Shown piece by piece: positions 17,811-26,317 of a stretch of DNA of 64,000 nucleotides (within the stretch, counting starts at the first letter, position 1; each line of letters starts with the position of its first letter). Under the pieces are notes generated by a model. The model was not told the DNA's origin. It did not search any database and saw only the letters and a list, made by a program, of their open reading frames with translations. Origin of the DNA: Streptomyces sp. AM 4-1-1 (GTDB lineage Bacteria > Actinomycetota > Actinomycetes > Streptomycetales > Streptomycetaceae); the NCBI RefSeq assembly GCF_029167625.1, contig NZ_CP119145.1, positions 2,852,001 through 2,916,000 on the forward strand, in the 5' to 3' direction. The position numbers were made by a program, and so were the translations under genes.

Positions 17811-18944
17811 TCAGCCGGCGCTCTCGCGCAGAGCTTCCTGTGCGGTGCGCAGCCGTTCGGCCAATCCGCTGGTCTTCATGATGGCCTCCCGCATCAGGAC
17901 GTGTTGCGCGGTCTCCTGAGCACGGGCGGTGGTGAGCCGGGAGGCGGCGGCGCGCAGGAATCGCCAGCCGTACCGCTCCGGCATGGAGGGGTCCTGGCCG
18001 TCCTCGACCATCTGCTGGATGTGGCGGGTGAAACACCACAGGGCCTGGACGGTCAGTTCGCAGGCGACCAACTCGTCGGTGGTGAGGCTGCGCTCGCTGG
18101 AGTGGGAGGCGTAGGCGACGCCGGACCAGCCGGCGTACGCGGTGGACACTCCCCGTACACCGAAGGACACGATGTCCGGGTGGTCGAAGCCGGTGGCAAG
18201 AAGCGACTCCTCGACCGTGCAGGCCAGGGGCGCGGGCCCACCCGACGCCCCGCGGTCGACCAGAACCGAGGGTGTGCAGAGCAGGCGCAGTGCCGTGTCG
18301 TAGGCGTCGCCGGCCCACGGGCCGGAGGTGAGGCAGTAGAGGGAAAGGACGTATTCGGGGTTGGGGGTCTCGGCGTGGTCTCCGTCGAGGAGTTCGCGGA
18401 TCTTGTCCCGGGCCCAGGGGAGGTCGGACGCGTAGGAGCGGTAGCGCCAGACGGCCAGGTCCGTCAGCGCGACAGGTTCGTGCGGCTGGACAAGGTGGAA
18501 GACGGCTACCCCGCAAGCGAAGACGTGCAGGACACAGCTCTGCGCCTCGGGATGGTCCAGTCGGGCCGAGGAGGACTCCAGCCACTGAGCGTCCACACTC
18601 GGTGTCAGGTGCTCCCGGAGCCGGCCGGTGCGCTCGACGCCGATGAAGACCGGCAAAAACTTGTGGGAGTCGACTTCGATCCGTCCTGTGACGGGTGCAG
18701 CCGCGTCACTCAATCCCAGCGCTTCCGCGAACCGGGTCTTCGCGTCGTCGGGTGCGTGACCGAGCGCGGTGTCGAGAATGCCCTGAGACTCGGCGCGAGG
18801 CTGGTAGCCGGCACCGCCTGCCTCCCAGTTCGACACCGTCCGGTCGCTGACCCCCAGGTAGGCGGCGAAGTCCCGCAGGCTCATGCGCAGGGCGTCGCGT
18901 AGCAGCCGGGCTTCCCGGCCGGACCATCTCTGCACCGTGACCAC
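17811..18944 (-). CDS. XRE-family transcriptional regulator with large C-terminal domain
   Basis: A 377-residue protein. The N-terminus (residues about 5-55) is an XRE helix-turn-helix: LRMSLRDFAAYLGVSDRTVS followed by NWEAGG. The remaining ~300 residues are helical and resemble the TPR-like regions of streptomycete XRE regulators, with no recognised ligand domain. It heads the leftward operon and faces the eight-gene rightward operon across a 210-bp region that contains candidate operators (19005-19032). It is the obvious regulator of both. Confidence 0.85.
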   Translation of the reverse strand: MVTVQRWSGREARLLRDALRMSLRDFAAYLGVSDRTVSNWEAGGAGYQPRAESQGILDTALGHAPDDAKTRFAEALGLSDAAAPVTGRIEVDSHKFLPVFIGVERTGRLREHLTPSVDAQWLESSSARLDHPEAQSCVLHVFACGVAVFHLVQPHEPVALTDLAVWRYRSYASDLPWARDKIRELLDGDHAETPNPEYVLSLYCLTSGPWAGDAYDTALRLLCTPSVLVDRGASGGPAPLACTVEESLLATGFDHPDIVSFGVRGVSTAYAGWSGVAYASHSSERSLTTDELVACELTVQALWCFTRHIQQMVEDGQDPSMPERYGWRFLRAAASRLTTARAQETAQHVLMREAIMKTSGLAERLRTAQEALRESAG

Positions 18945-18972
18945 CGCGGTACCCCCTGTCCATCACCCGGTG

Positions 18973-19032
18973 GAACGACCGAACGACCAGCGTAGCCAGC
19001 CTTGTTCAGCAGTGCTGCGGCATTGCTGCAGC
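18973..19032. promoter_or_regulatory. Candidate operators between the divergent operons
   Basis: GCAGTGCTGC (19009-19018) and GCATTGCTGC (19020-19029) are near-identical 10-bp sites one helical turn (11 bp) apart. The first is a perfect GCAG-TG-CTGC palindrome. A separate direct repeat GAACGACC-GAACGACC lies at 18973-18988, nearer the regulator gene. Their position between the XRE gene and the Nudix-led operon suggests binding by the XRE protein. Confidence 0.45.
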
Positions 19033-19154
19033 GCCCGTACATCACACTCCGCAACCGTCTTGCTCCATGCTGAATCCACCGCGCCGGGGCCAGCCACCAC
19101 CAGGCAGCCCCTTCGCCGTTCTCTCCTGCACCACCACCAGAAGGAGCAACCGGC

Positions 19155-19622
19155 ATGACCGACATCGTCAAGCGCAACGCCCGCGCCATCCTCCTCGACG
19201 GCGACGAACTGGTCCTGATCAAGCGCACCAAGCCGGGCAGGGAGCCGTACTGGGTGACGGTCGGCGGAGGGGTCGAGACGGACGACGCGACCATCGAATC
19301 GGCTCTGCACCGCGAGGTGTTCGAGGAGCTCGGCGGCAAGCTGGCACGCGCCGAACTGGTCCACCTGATCACCGACCAGTTGGAGGGCGGCGTCGGCGTC
19401 CAGCACATCTTCGCCGCGCGCCTGGAGTCGATGGACCTGGCCGCGCGTACGGGAACGGAGTTCGCGAAGCCGGAACGGGGCGAGTACGAGGTGGTACGCG
19501 TCCCGTTCACCGGCGAGGCGGTCCGCGAACTGAACCTGATGCCCCCGGAGCTCGCCGAGTTCATCGCCGCCAACACGTACGCGATCACCTCCGTCCTCGG
19601 CACCCCGATCCGCGAGGCGTGA
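19155..19622 (+). CDS. Nudix hydrolase heading the eight-gene operon
   Basis: A 155-residue Nudix protein starting MTDIVKRNARAILLDGDELV. It has a canonical box: GGGVETDDATIESALHREVF followed by EELGG. A clear AGAAGGAGC ribosome site precedes the ATG. It is the first of eight closely packed genes to 26317 and stops 3 bp before the next start. Nudix enzymes clip X-diphosphate-nucleoside bonds. In this cluster it could process a nucleotide-activated intermediate, or clean up a side product. Confidence 0.9.
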   Translation: MTDIVKRNARAILLDGDELVLIKRTKPGREPYWVTVGGGVETDDATIESALHREVFEELGGKLARAELVHLITDQLEGGVGVQHIFAARLESMDLAARTGTEFAKPERGEYEVVRVPFTGEAVRELNLMPPELAEFIAANTYAITSVLGTPIREA

Positions 19623-19625
19623 GCG

Positions 19626-20273
19626 ATGACGCGAGCCCCGGACTTCGTCAGCCTCAACGGCCCTGACAACGTCGGCAAGACGACCCACCTGGTGCGGCTG
19701 GCCGAACGGTGGGACAGCTTCCAGCCACTGGGCGCGGTCCACGAGCACGATCCGGAGCCCTGGGAACGGGTGGCCGCCGGCGACTACGCCCGGTGGTGGT
19801 TCGAGACGTCCACGACCGTCGAGCTGACCGAGATGCTGCTCGCCGGTCATGCCAAGCGGGCCGCCGCACGCGAGACCGGGCGAACGGGTCTGCTGGACCG
19901 GGGCCTGCCCATGCTTCTCGCCGTGGCCGCTGCGACCTGCGTGGTCAAGGATGGGCTGACCGTCGGCGAGGCGTTCAAGACCGTGACGGGAATCGCCGGT
20001 GCGCGGGCCGCCACACCCGAGACGTCCATCCTCCTGCTCCCGTCATCCGACGCCGAACGCAGTTACGCCATCACCAGCGCCCGCGAGGGCCGACCCTGGA
20101 CCGGGATCTACCCGGACTACCAGAAGACGCTGCACGCCGTCCTGCTCCGCCAGGTCGACCACGGTGCGTTCACCGCGGTCGTCGACTGCGAGGACCGCTC
20201 CTTGGACGCCGTGCACAGCGACGTGCTCGATCGTCTCGGCCTCAGCCGACTCACCGACGGGAGTCCCCGATGA
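19626..20273 (+). CDS. Thymidylate kinase-like P-loop kinase
   Basis: A 215-residue P-loop protein with Walker A GPDNVGKTT at residues 12-20 and a DRGLPM motif near residue 90. The latter resembles the DR of deoxynucleoside monophosphate kinases. The overall match to thymidylate kinase is loose; the lid and dTMP-specific residues are not apparent. It is therefore probably a nucleotide or small-molecule kinase with another substrate. The ATG is 3 bp after the Nudix stop and the stop overlaps the next start by four bases. Confidence 0.75.
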   Translation: MTRAPDFVSLNGPDNVGKTTHLVRLAERWDSFQPLGAVHEHDPEPWERVAAGDYARWWFETSTTVELTEMLLAGHAKRAAARETGRTGLLDRGLPMLLAVAAATCVVKDGLTVGEAFKTVTGIAGARAATPETSILLLPSSDAERSYAITSAREGRPWTGIYPDYQKTLHAVLLRQVDHGAFTAVVDCEDRSLDAVHSDVLDRLGLSRLTDGSPR

Positions 20274-22069
20274 CTCAGAACTCCCCGCCCCTGGTGTTAC
20301 CACCCAGTTTGTCCCGCACCGTGGCAGCGCTCCCGGACAAGGACCGGAACCGCCTGGACGACACCATCACCCGGCTCCACACCGTCAACGGGCGCCTGTG
20401 GGACACCGAGGACCGGGTGCGCGGCGCCTTACTCTCCGCCGCCCAGGTCGCCGACTGCAAGCGCGAGATCGACCAGCTCAATGCCGAACGGAACCTGCTC
20501 GCCGAGCGGGCTGACGAGGTCCTCGGCTCACTGGCCGACGCAGGCCGCGCCGACGCACCGCTGCACACCGAAACGCTCGCCTCCGTCATCGACCGCCTCT
20601 CGGTGCTGACACTGAGGATCTGGCACAGCGAACGGGCAGCTGCCCGGGACGAGCTGGCCCGCCGACGTGTCCCCGCCCTCCACGGCCAACGGGAGGAACT
20701 GCGCGCCGCCCTCGACGCGCTGGTCTCCGACGTCGTCGCAGGCCGCCGCCGGCTCCCCGTACCGGCTCGCTTCAAGCTGTACGGCCAGGACGACGCCGCC
20801 CCCGCAGAGATCAAGCCGAGTCGGCGTCTGCGCCGGGTCCTCGCCTTCGGTGGACTGAGCGAGTGCGGCAAGAGCACCAGCGCCGAGTTCGTCCAGCGCA
20901 CCTGCGGTGCGCAACGCTTCAAGATCGGCTTCCTGTTGCGGCAGGCGGCCCACCGGGAGGGTCTCGCAGACCCGTATGCCCTGTCGCCCCGTCGGCAGGC
21001 CGAGCTGCTGCTCGGTGAGCTGAACCGTTTCGCGGACGCGCACGTCGACACGGAGCTGTTCACCATCGAGTCCGTCCACGACGACGCCTCGATCGCCGAG
21101 CTCAAGCGACTCATGGGCGACGCACTCCAGATCGTCTACCTGGACGCCTCCTTCGCCGTTCGCGTCGAGCGGTCCGGCACTCCGGCACAGGCCGTCGCCG
21201 CGAAGGACGAGATCAAGATGAGCCGTGGCGCCCACCAGGTAGCCGCGCTCGCCGACCACGTCATCGACAACACCGGCAGCATCGCCGCCCTCCGCGCCCA
21301 CCTCCGGCGCATCGCCGCCCCGCCCGCATCCACGGCGCTGCGCGCGGCCACTCCGTACGGGCTGGGACTGCCTGCCGCCATAGCCTCGGCGACGGCCGAC
21401 TTTACCGACGCGGTACGGGCCTACGGCTCGGGCGTACGGCTCGCAGCCCTGACCGGCAGCCCTGGCGAGGGCAGCTGGATCGCCGGCTGGTCCGACCTGG
21501 ACCTCCTCGTGATCGCCGAGCACGAGGCCATCGGCCGGGTCCACGAAGTCCTGGAGCAGTACCGGACGGCCCTCGGCGGTGCGGCCTCCCTCGGCCCCAC
21601 GCTCGTCACCCCCGGCGAACTGACCGCCCGACGCCTCACTCCGCGCCTGGCGTTCGTCCTCCACCAGATCCAGCAGGGCAGCCCTGTCCTGCATGCCGCA
21701 CCCGGCCTCGAACTGCCGAAGATCAGCCGAGGCGAGCTGGCGTTCGCCGCTGTCCGGGAACTCCCCCAGGTCATCCTGACCATGCGCCGTCTGCGCGCCG
21801 ACGCGGGGCCGACCACACTGCGGCAGCTCTACAAGCACCTCGTGCTCGCCTGCCGCCTGCTCCTGCGCGAGCACAACCAGTGGGAGTCCGGCCCCGATCG
21901 GATCCTCGCCGCGGCCTCCCGCATGCCGGGCCTGACGGCCCTCTCGGTGCCCTCTCTGGCCGAGATCTCCAGCGCTTGGCGCGACGGCGAGGCCGGGCTC
22001 GTCCTCAAGCCCGTCACCATGGCCGTCGACCAGCTCCTCACCTGGTACGCCGTCCAGCTCGCCGCCTGA
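20270..22069 (+). CDS. Three-domain fusion: DUF4254, P-loop kinase, nucleotidyltransferase
   Basis: A 599-residue protein with three parts. Residues ~20-185 match DUF4254: TRLHTVNGRLWDTEDRVR, CKREIDQLNAERNLLAER and ETLASVIDRLSVLTLRIWH fit the family pattern, as does DVVAGRR. Residues ~190-350 are a P-loop kinase with Walker A GGLSECGKST (about 194-203), ending in a dephospho-CoA-kinase-like ADHVIDNTGS. Residues ~385-599 are a nucleotidyltransferase domain with GSPGEGSWIAGWSDLDLLV (about 396-413). The start is the ATG overlapping the kinase stop. Codon 54 is TTA (20429-20431), which in Streptomyces needs the bldA tRNA. DUF4254 genes commonly sit next to GT9 genes, and one is two genes downstream. 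Kinase plus nucleotidyltransferase would fit making an NDP-activated sugar or polyol; this is inference. Confidence 0.8.
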   Translation: MTQNSPPLVLPPSLSRTVAALPDKDRNRLDDTITRLHTVNGRLWDTEDRVRGALLSAAQVADCKREIDQLNAERNLLAERADEVLGSLADAGRADAPLHTETLASVIDRLSVLTLRIWHSERAAARDELARRRVPALHGQREELRAALDALVSDVVAGRRRLPVPARFKLYGQDDAAPAEIKPSRRLRRVLAFGGLSECGKSTSAEFVQRTCGAQRFKIGFLLRQAAHREGLADPYALSPRRQAELLLGELNRFADAHVDTELFTIESVHDDASIAELKRLMGDALQIVYLDASFAVRVERSGTPAQAVAAKDEIKMSRGAHQVAALADHVIDNTGSIAALRAHLRRIAAPPASTALRAATPYGLGLPAAIASATADFTDAVRAYGSGVRLAALTGSPGEGSWIAGWSDLDLLVIAEHEAIGRVHEVLEQYRTALGGAASLGPTLVTPGELTARRLTPRLAFVLHQIQQGSPVLHAAPGLELPKISRGELAFAAVRELPQVILTMRRLRADAGPTTLRQLYKHLVLACRLLLREHNQWESGPDRILAAASRMPGLTALSVPSLAEISSAWRDGEAGLVLKPVTMAVDQLLTWYAVQLAA

Positions 22070-22116
22070 ACAGGCTTTCTCTCCCTCCTCGTTCTCCGTC
22101 CGACAGGAGCTTCGCC

Positions 22117-22692
22117 ATGCCCGAAACCATCGCCGTGCCGTCCTTCACCGCCCGGATCGTCGAACGGCTCAGCGTCGGAGCCACGAGCCGCCGCGAGCGC
22201 GTCATCCATTCCTTAGACGGCCTGGAGGACCCGGTCCACCCCGAGACCCTCGCCACCACCGGAGCCGACCTCTGGCGTCTGCTCCAAGAGCAGGTGCCGG
22301 ACGGACTCGGCTCCGTGGACTTCCTCCTCGGCCTGGACGCCGGCGGCATCCTGCCGACCGTTTCCCTCGCCGGCGCCGCTCAGCTCCCGTACAAGATCGC
22401 CTGGAAGCTGCACCTCCCGCTCGGCGGCGCGGTCCGCTTCAGCGAGCCCCACGCGATGCGCACCGACGTCTTCGCGTACGGCATTACTCCCGGCCAGCGC
22501 ATCGTCATCGTGGACGACGAAATCACCACCGGCCGGACCCTGGCCGACCTCACCCGCCGCCTCCGCGAGGCCGACGCCGTCCCACTGGCGGCGGCCTGCC
22601 TGGTGGAGGACACGACTCGCGGCGCCCGTGACCTGCTCACCGACCTCGGTCTGCCGCTCGTCTCGCTCACCACGATCGAGGGCACGGCATGA
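22117..22692 (+). CDS. Phosphoribosyltransferase-fold protein
   Basis: A 191-residue protein with the PRPP-binding loop VIVDDEITTGRTLADL (about residues 130-145) and the upstream hydrophobic strand and loop VDFLLGLDAGGILPT of type I phosphoribosyltransferases. It could move a phosphoribosyl group to or from a base, or be a phosphorylase-like relative. The ATG has an AGGAG site 8 bp upstream. The 47-bp gap before it is the largest in the operon. Codon 33 is TTA (22213-22215), the second bldA-type codon in the cluster. Its stop overlaps the next gene's start. Confidence 0.85.
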   Translation: MPETIAVPSFTARIVERLSVGATSRRERVIHSLDGLEDPVHPETLATTGADLWRLLQEQVPDGLGSVDFLLGLDAGGILPTVSLAGAAQLPYKIAWKLHLPLGGAVRFSEPHAMRTDVFAYGITPGQRIVIVDDEITTGRTLADLTRRLREADAVPLAAACLVEDTTRGARDLLTDLGLPLVSLTTIEGTA

Positions 22693-23849
22693 CAGCGGTC
22701 GCTCCGGCGAGGATCCAGTTTCACCACGGCTCCCTGGTCATCCCCGCCGGGGCCGTCCACACCACCCCGCTCGGGTACGACCGGGGCAGCGTCCCCATCG
22801 GCGCACCGCTCCCGCTGGCCGCCTCCGCCGAACTCGTCCACCGCCTGAGCGGGTGCGGCGAGATCGTCGTGGCCTTCGAGGGGAAGCTCGGTGACTCGCT
22901 CCTCGCCCTGTCGGGGGTCCGCGCGGTCCTCGACTGGCTGCGGCTGCGGTCTGTACGCGTGGCCGTCCGGGCGGTGGGTCCGTACGCGGGGCTGATCGCC
23001 CGCACTGCGCTGATCACGCAGCCCCAGGCCACCACGCCCAACGGCTGGCGGGCCGTGATCGGCGACCGCACGGGTGTTGAGGCACACGGCTCGGAGGCGG
23101 CGGTGAGCCTGGTGCTCGACCCAGCCGCCCCGCCGTGCTGGTCGAGCGACGGCCGCGCCAACCCGGACCTGCCCGCCCGCCACTACCTGGCGCTGGAGCG
23201 CCGCCTCGGCATCCGCCTGCCCGGCACGGCTCCTTTCGCTCCCACCCTCGCGACCGGGCCGAACAAGCTCGTGGAGGAACTGCGCTCGGCGGGCTGGCTG
23301 GGCGGTCTGACCATCGCCGCCATCACCGCCACCAGTTGGCCGGAGCGCAAGGACTACACCGCCCAGAGCTACATCGCCCTCGCCGAGCACATCGCCGAGG
23401 CACAACAGGCCCAGGCCCGGCTGCTGCTCATCGACGGCAACCCAGGCCACGGCCTCCGCGTCACGGCGGAGGCTCCCCGGCGTCACGTGCAAGCCCTCCA
23501 CATCAACGGGATGCCAGCCGACGGCCTCGTCGACCTCTTGCCGCACTGCCACCTGATCGTCGGCAACGACACCGGCCTCACCCACCTCGCCGCGATGACG
23601 CGCGGCGGCCGAGATGGCGGTGGCCCGCCGGTCATCGGCCTGTACGCGCGCCATAGCCATAGCAAGTGGCGCACCGGCCTGCCGCACCATCACGCCGTCG
23701 CCACCAACCTGTCCGACCGCATGCACCAGGGCGACCTCTGCCCCGTCCGCGACGCCATCGCCCCGGACACGGACGTGCACATGGACGCCTTCCCGCCCGC
23801 CATGCTGGCCCAGTTCGGCCTCAAACTACTCAACGAGGTGGGGCGATGA
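22689..23849 (+). CDS. GT9 (heptosyltransferase-like) glycosyltransferase
   Basis: A 386-residue protein with the layout of ADP-heptose:LPS heptosyltransferases (GT9). An N-terminal strand-loop FEGKLGDSLLALSGVRAVLD takes the place of the usual GDxxxxxP entry. A mid-protein AAITATSWPERKDYTAQSYI marks the start of the donor-binding half. The donor-side signature is VGNDTGLTHLAAM. Gram-positive streptomycetes have no LPS, so the acceptor must be something else. ATGA overlaps on both sides couple it to the phosphoribosyltransferase and APH-like genes. Confidence 0.78.
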   Translation: MTAVAPARIQFHHGSLVIPAGAVHTTPLGYDRGSVPIGAPLPLAASAELVHRLSGCGEIVVAFEGKLGDSLLALSGVRAVLDWLRLRSVRVAVRAVGPYAGLIARTALITQPQATTPNGWRAVIGDRTGVEAHGSEAAVSLVLDPAAPPCWSSDGRANPDLPARHYLALERRLGIRLPGTAPFAPTLATGPNKLVEELRSAGWLGGLTIAAITATSWPERKDYTAQSYIALAEHIAEAQQAQARLLLIDGNPGHGLRVTAEAPRRHVQALHINGMPADGLVDLLPHCHLIVGNDTGLTHLAAMTRGGRDGGGPPVIGLYARHSHSKWRTGLPHHHAVATNLSDRMHQGDLCPVRDAIAPDTDVHMDAFPPAMLAQFGLKLLNEVGR

Positions 23850-24982
23850 CCTTCCAGCCTCTCTTTCGGGTCGGGCCGGTGCGACGCTTCACCCGCAACC
23901 TGCTCTGCCCGGTCGACCTCTTCGGCCACTCGCTGCTCCTGAAGTACACCCGCAACCCGGCCGAGGCCGGAGAGGAGATCCACGGCCACGCCCGCCTGGC
24001 CCGGCACTATCGTGTCCCCGCCCTCCACACCCACCTGCGCGTACCGGGCGGACACCTCCTCGCGTACGAACGCCTGCCCGGCGGCACCGACCAGGGACTT
24101 CTCCTCGACCTTCTCAACACAGACGGGCCGACCAGCCACCTCCACACCTACATGGACCAGCTCACTGCCGCGTACCAGGAGGTCATCCTCACAACGGCAT
24201 GGCCGGCCGATCCGGCGCACGTCGTCCGCAAGCTGTACTGGGACCGCGCGGCACCCGGCGGCCGACTCGACACGTACTACGCCGGCCAGGACTTCCTGAT
24301 CGCCGACGGCCTCGTCGACATCCCGGTATCCCGCCTCAACACCTACGCCCTGAAGATCAACGGCCGCCGACACCATCTGGATTGGGCCGCCACCCTCCGC
24401 TGGCTGCGCGCGCACTTCGCCACGGCAGAGCCGGTCTGGGCGGCCCTCACCCAAGGCGACCCCACCGATGTCAACCTCGCCCACCCGCTCGCCTGGTTCG
24501 ACTACGACACCGCGGGAATGAACAGCATCCCCGGCGAGTTCGCCAACTTCCTCTGGTACGCCTCCGCTCTCGGCGGCTGGCTCGTACCCACGTACAACCC
24601 GACCGCCTTCGCCGACCACCCCGCCACCTTCACCCACGTCCCGGCCAACACCCCCGAGATCCGACGAGCGGCGATCGATCACGCCACCAGCACCATCCAC
24701 ATCGACTACACGCCGCACCTCTCTGCACCTCGGCGAGCCGCCGTGACCGCGTACTGGAACAAGCTCGTACGACCGGTCGCGGACCGTCTCTGGCCCGGCG
24801 AGGACCTGGCGAACCTGCTCCGCCCCTACCTCGCCATGCGCATCCTCGGCGTCTACAACCTGGCCGACCTGGCCTCCGAGGACCGGCTCGTCCTGCTCGC
24901 CCGTCTTGCCGAGGCCATGAGCCCCGCCTTCGACCCCACCACCTACTTCTGCCCGCTGGAGTCGCCATGCCCGGCCCCCTGA
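23846..24982 (+). CDS. Aminoglycoside phosphotransferase-like small-molecule kinase
   Basis: A 378-residue protein. The key segment TQGDPTDVNLAHPLAWFDYD (about residues 203-222) matches the catalytic loop HGDxxxxN and metal-binding DxD of APH/choline kinase-type enzymes, with Gln replacing His. An N-terminal VDLFGHSLLLKYTRN gives the ATP-contacting lysine strand. It would transfer phosphate from ATP to a hydroxyl on a small molecule, perhaps the sugar or polyol used by the cluster. It overlaps the GT9 gene by four bases and the SDR gene by 16. Confidence 0.7.
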   Translation: MTFQPLFRVGPVRRFTRNLLCPVDLFGHSLLLKYTRNPAEAGEEIHGHARLARHYRVPALHTHLRVPGGHLLAYERLPGGTDQGLLLDLLNTDGPTSHLHTYMDQLTAAYQEVILTTAWPADPAHVVRKLYWDRAAPGGRLDTYYAGQDFLIADGLVDIPVSRLNTYALKINGRRHHLDWAATLRWLRAHFATAEPVWAALTQGDPTDVNLAHPLAWFDYDTAGMNSIPGEFANFLWYASALGGWLVPTYNPTAFADHPATFTHVPANTPEIRRAAIDHATSTIHIDYTPHLSAPRRAAVTAYWNKLVRPVADRLWPGEDLANLLRPYLAMRILGVYNLADLASEDRLVLLARLAEAMSPAFDPTTYFCPLESPCPAP

Positions 24983-25728
24983 ACGGTCGCACTGCCCTGG
25001 TCAGCGGAGCCACCGGCGGCCTCGGCTCGGCCATCGCCCGCCGTCTCGCCGCCGACGGCGCCACCGTAGCCCTCGCGCACCTTGATGACGCCCTGGCCGC
25101 AGCCGAGCTCGCCGCCCACATCACCGGCAGCGGCGGCGCCGCAATCTCCCTGGCAGCCGACCTCCGCGACGCCGAGGCCGCGCACGCCCTATGCCACCAG
25201 GCTCACGACCGGCTCGGCCCGATCGACATCCTGATCAGCAACGCCGGCGCCTACCCTCGCCGCCCGTGGACAGAGACAACACCGGCTCACTGGGACGAGG
25301 CTCTGGCCTCTAATCTGACCAGCCACTACCTCCTCGCCCACAAGCTGACCCCTGCCATGACGGCCGCCGGCTGGGGCCGGATCATCACCATCGGCTCGGT
25401 CCTCGCCACGGCGGGCCGTCACGACCTCGCCGGCTACATCAGTGCCAAGGCCGGCCTCGAAGGACTCACCCGTGCCCTCGCACGCGAACTCGGCCCAGTC
25501 GGCATCACCGTGAACTGTGTCGCCCCCGGTTCCATCCGCGTCCCCGCTGAGGACACCGTCGTCAACGATCCGGAAGCCATGACCACCCGGCAGCTCGCCC
25601 GCCAGTGCGTCCAGCGCCGAGGCCGCCCGGAGGACATCGCCGCGGCCGTCGCCTTCCTCGCAGCCGACGACGCCGGCTTCATCACCGGCCAGACCCTGCG
25701 CGTCGACGGAGGCTGGATCCTTGGCTGA
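24967..25728 (+). CDS. Short-chain dehydrogenase/reductase (FabG-like)
   Basis: A 253-residue classical SDR. The cofactor site is SGATGGLGSAIA, the structural motif is ISNAGAY, the catalytic Ser is in ITIGSVLATAG, and the Tyr/Lys pair is in YISAK (about 157-161). The C-terminus FITGQTLRVDGGW is typical of FabG-like enzymes. It would oxidise or reduce a hydroxyl/keto group on the pathway intermediate. It lies within the coupled operon, overlapping genes on both sides. Confidence 0.92.
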   Translation: MPGPLNGRTALVSGATGGLGSAIARRLAADGATVALAHLDDALAAAELAAHITGSGGAAISLAADLRDAEAAHALCHQAHDRLGPIDILISNAGAYPRRPWTETTPAHWDEALASNLTSHYLLAHKLTPAMTAAGWGRIITIGSVLATAGRHDLAGYISAKAGLEGLTRALARELGPVGITVNCVAPGSIRVPAEDTVVNDPEAMTTRQLARQCVQRRGRPEDIAAAVAFLAADDAGFITGQTLRVDGGWILG

Positions 25729-26317
25729 CATCTGGCTCATGCGCCACGGCGCCTACGAAGGTCACCGCCCCGGATACCACGCCCCGCACGAAGCCGCCCT
25801 CACGCAGGAGGGCCGCGAGCAGGTACGCCGCTCCTTGCCCCTCCCTGAGGGCGTCACCGCGATCGTCACCAGCCCGATCCCCCGCGCCCGGCAGACCGCC
25901 ACCCTCGTCTCGCACCTCACGGGCCTGCCGATCGTGGCCACCTCCGGTCTCCTCGCCGAATGGCGCGCCCCGAGCATCGTTCTCGGCCGCACGGCAGAGA
26001 CCTACCCGCCGGCCTACCGCGCCTGGCGAGCCCGCCGCCTCGCCAACCCCTCCTCACGCTGCGAAGACGGCGAAAGCCTGACCGACCTCCACACCCGCGC
26101 CCGCTACTGCGCCGCCTTCCTCCACCACACCGCTGGACGCCATGGCCCCCTCCTGGCCGTCTCCCACACCCTCCTCCTCGGCGTCCTCACCCACCTCCCA
26201 GAAGGCCCCACCGCCTTTACCACGGCCGCCGCGAAGGCCCCATGGCAGTTCGCCGAACTCCGGCTTCTGCCTGCCCATCAACGAGCGGCACCTGGCCTGC
26301 AGCGACCTCTCCAGTAA
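25721..26317 (+). CDS. Histidine phosphatase, last gene of the operon
   Basis: A 198-residue histidine phosphatase. It starts MADIWLMRHGAYEGHRPGYH with the phospho-accepting His9. SPIPRARQTATLV follows, and AVSHTLLLGVL carries the second catalytic His. The TTG start at 25721 overlaps the SDR stop and is needed because no ATG or GTG lies earlier in the conserved N-terminus. It would remove a phosphate from the cluster's product or intermediate. The C-terminus runs close to the IS982-type remnant, so the last residues may be altered. Confidence 0.85.
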   Translation: MADIWLMRHGAYEGHRPGYHAPHEAALTQEGREQVRRSLPLPEGVTAIVTSPIPRARQTATLVSHLTGLPIVATSGLLAEWRAPSIVLGRTAETYPPAYRAWRARRLANPSSRCEDGESLTDLHTRARYCAAFLHHTAGRHGPLLAVSHTLLLGVLTHLPEGPTAFTTAAAKAPWQFAELRLLPAHQRAAPGLQRPLQ

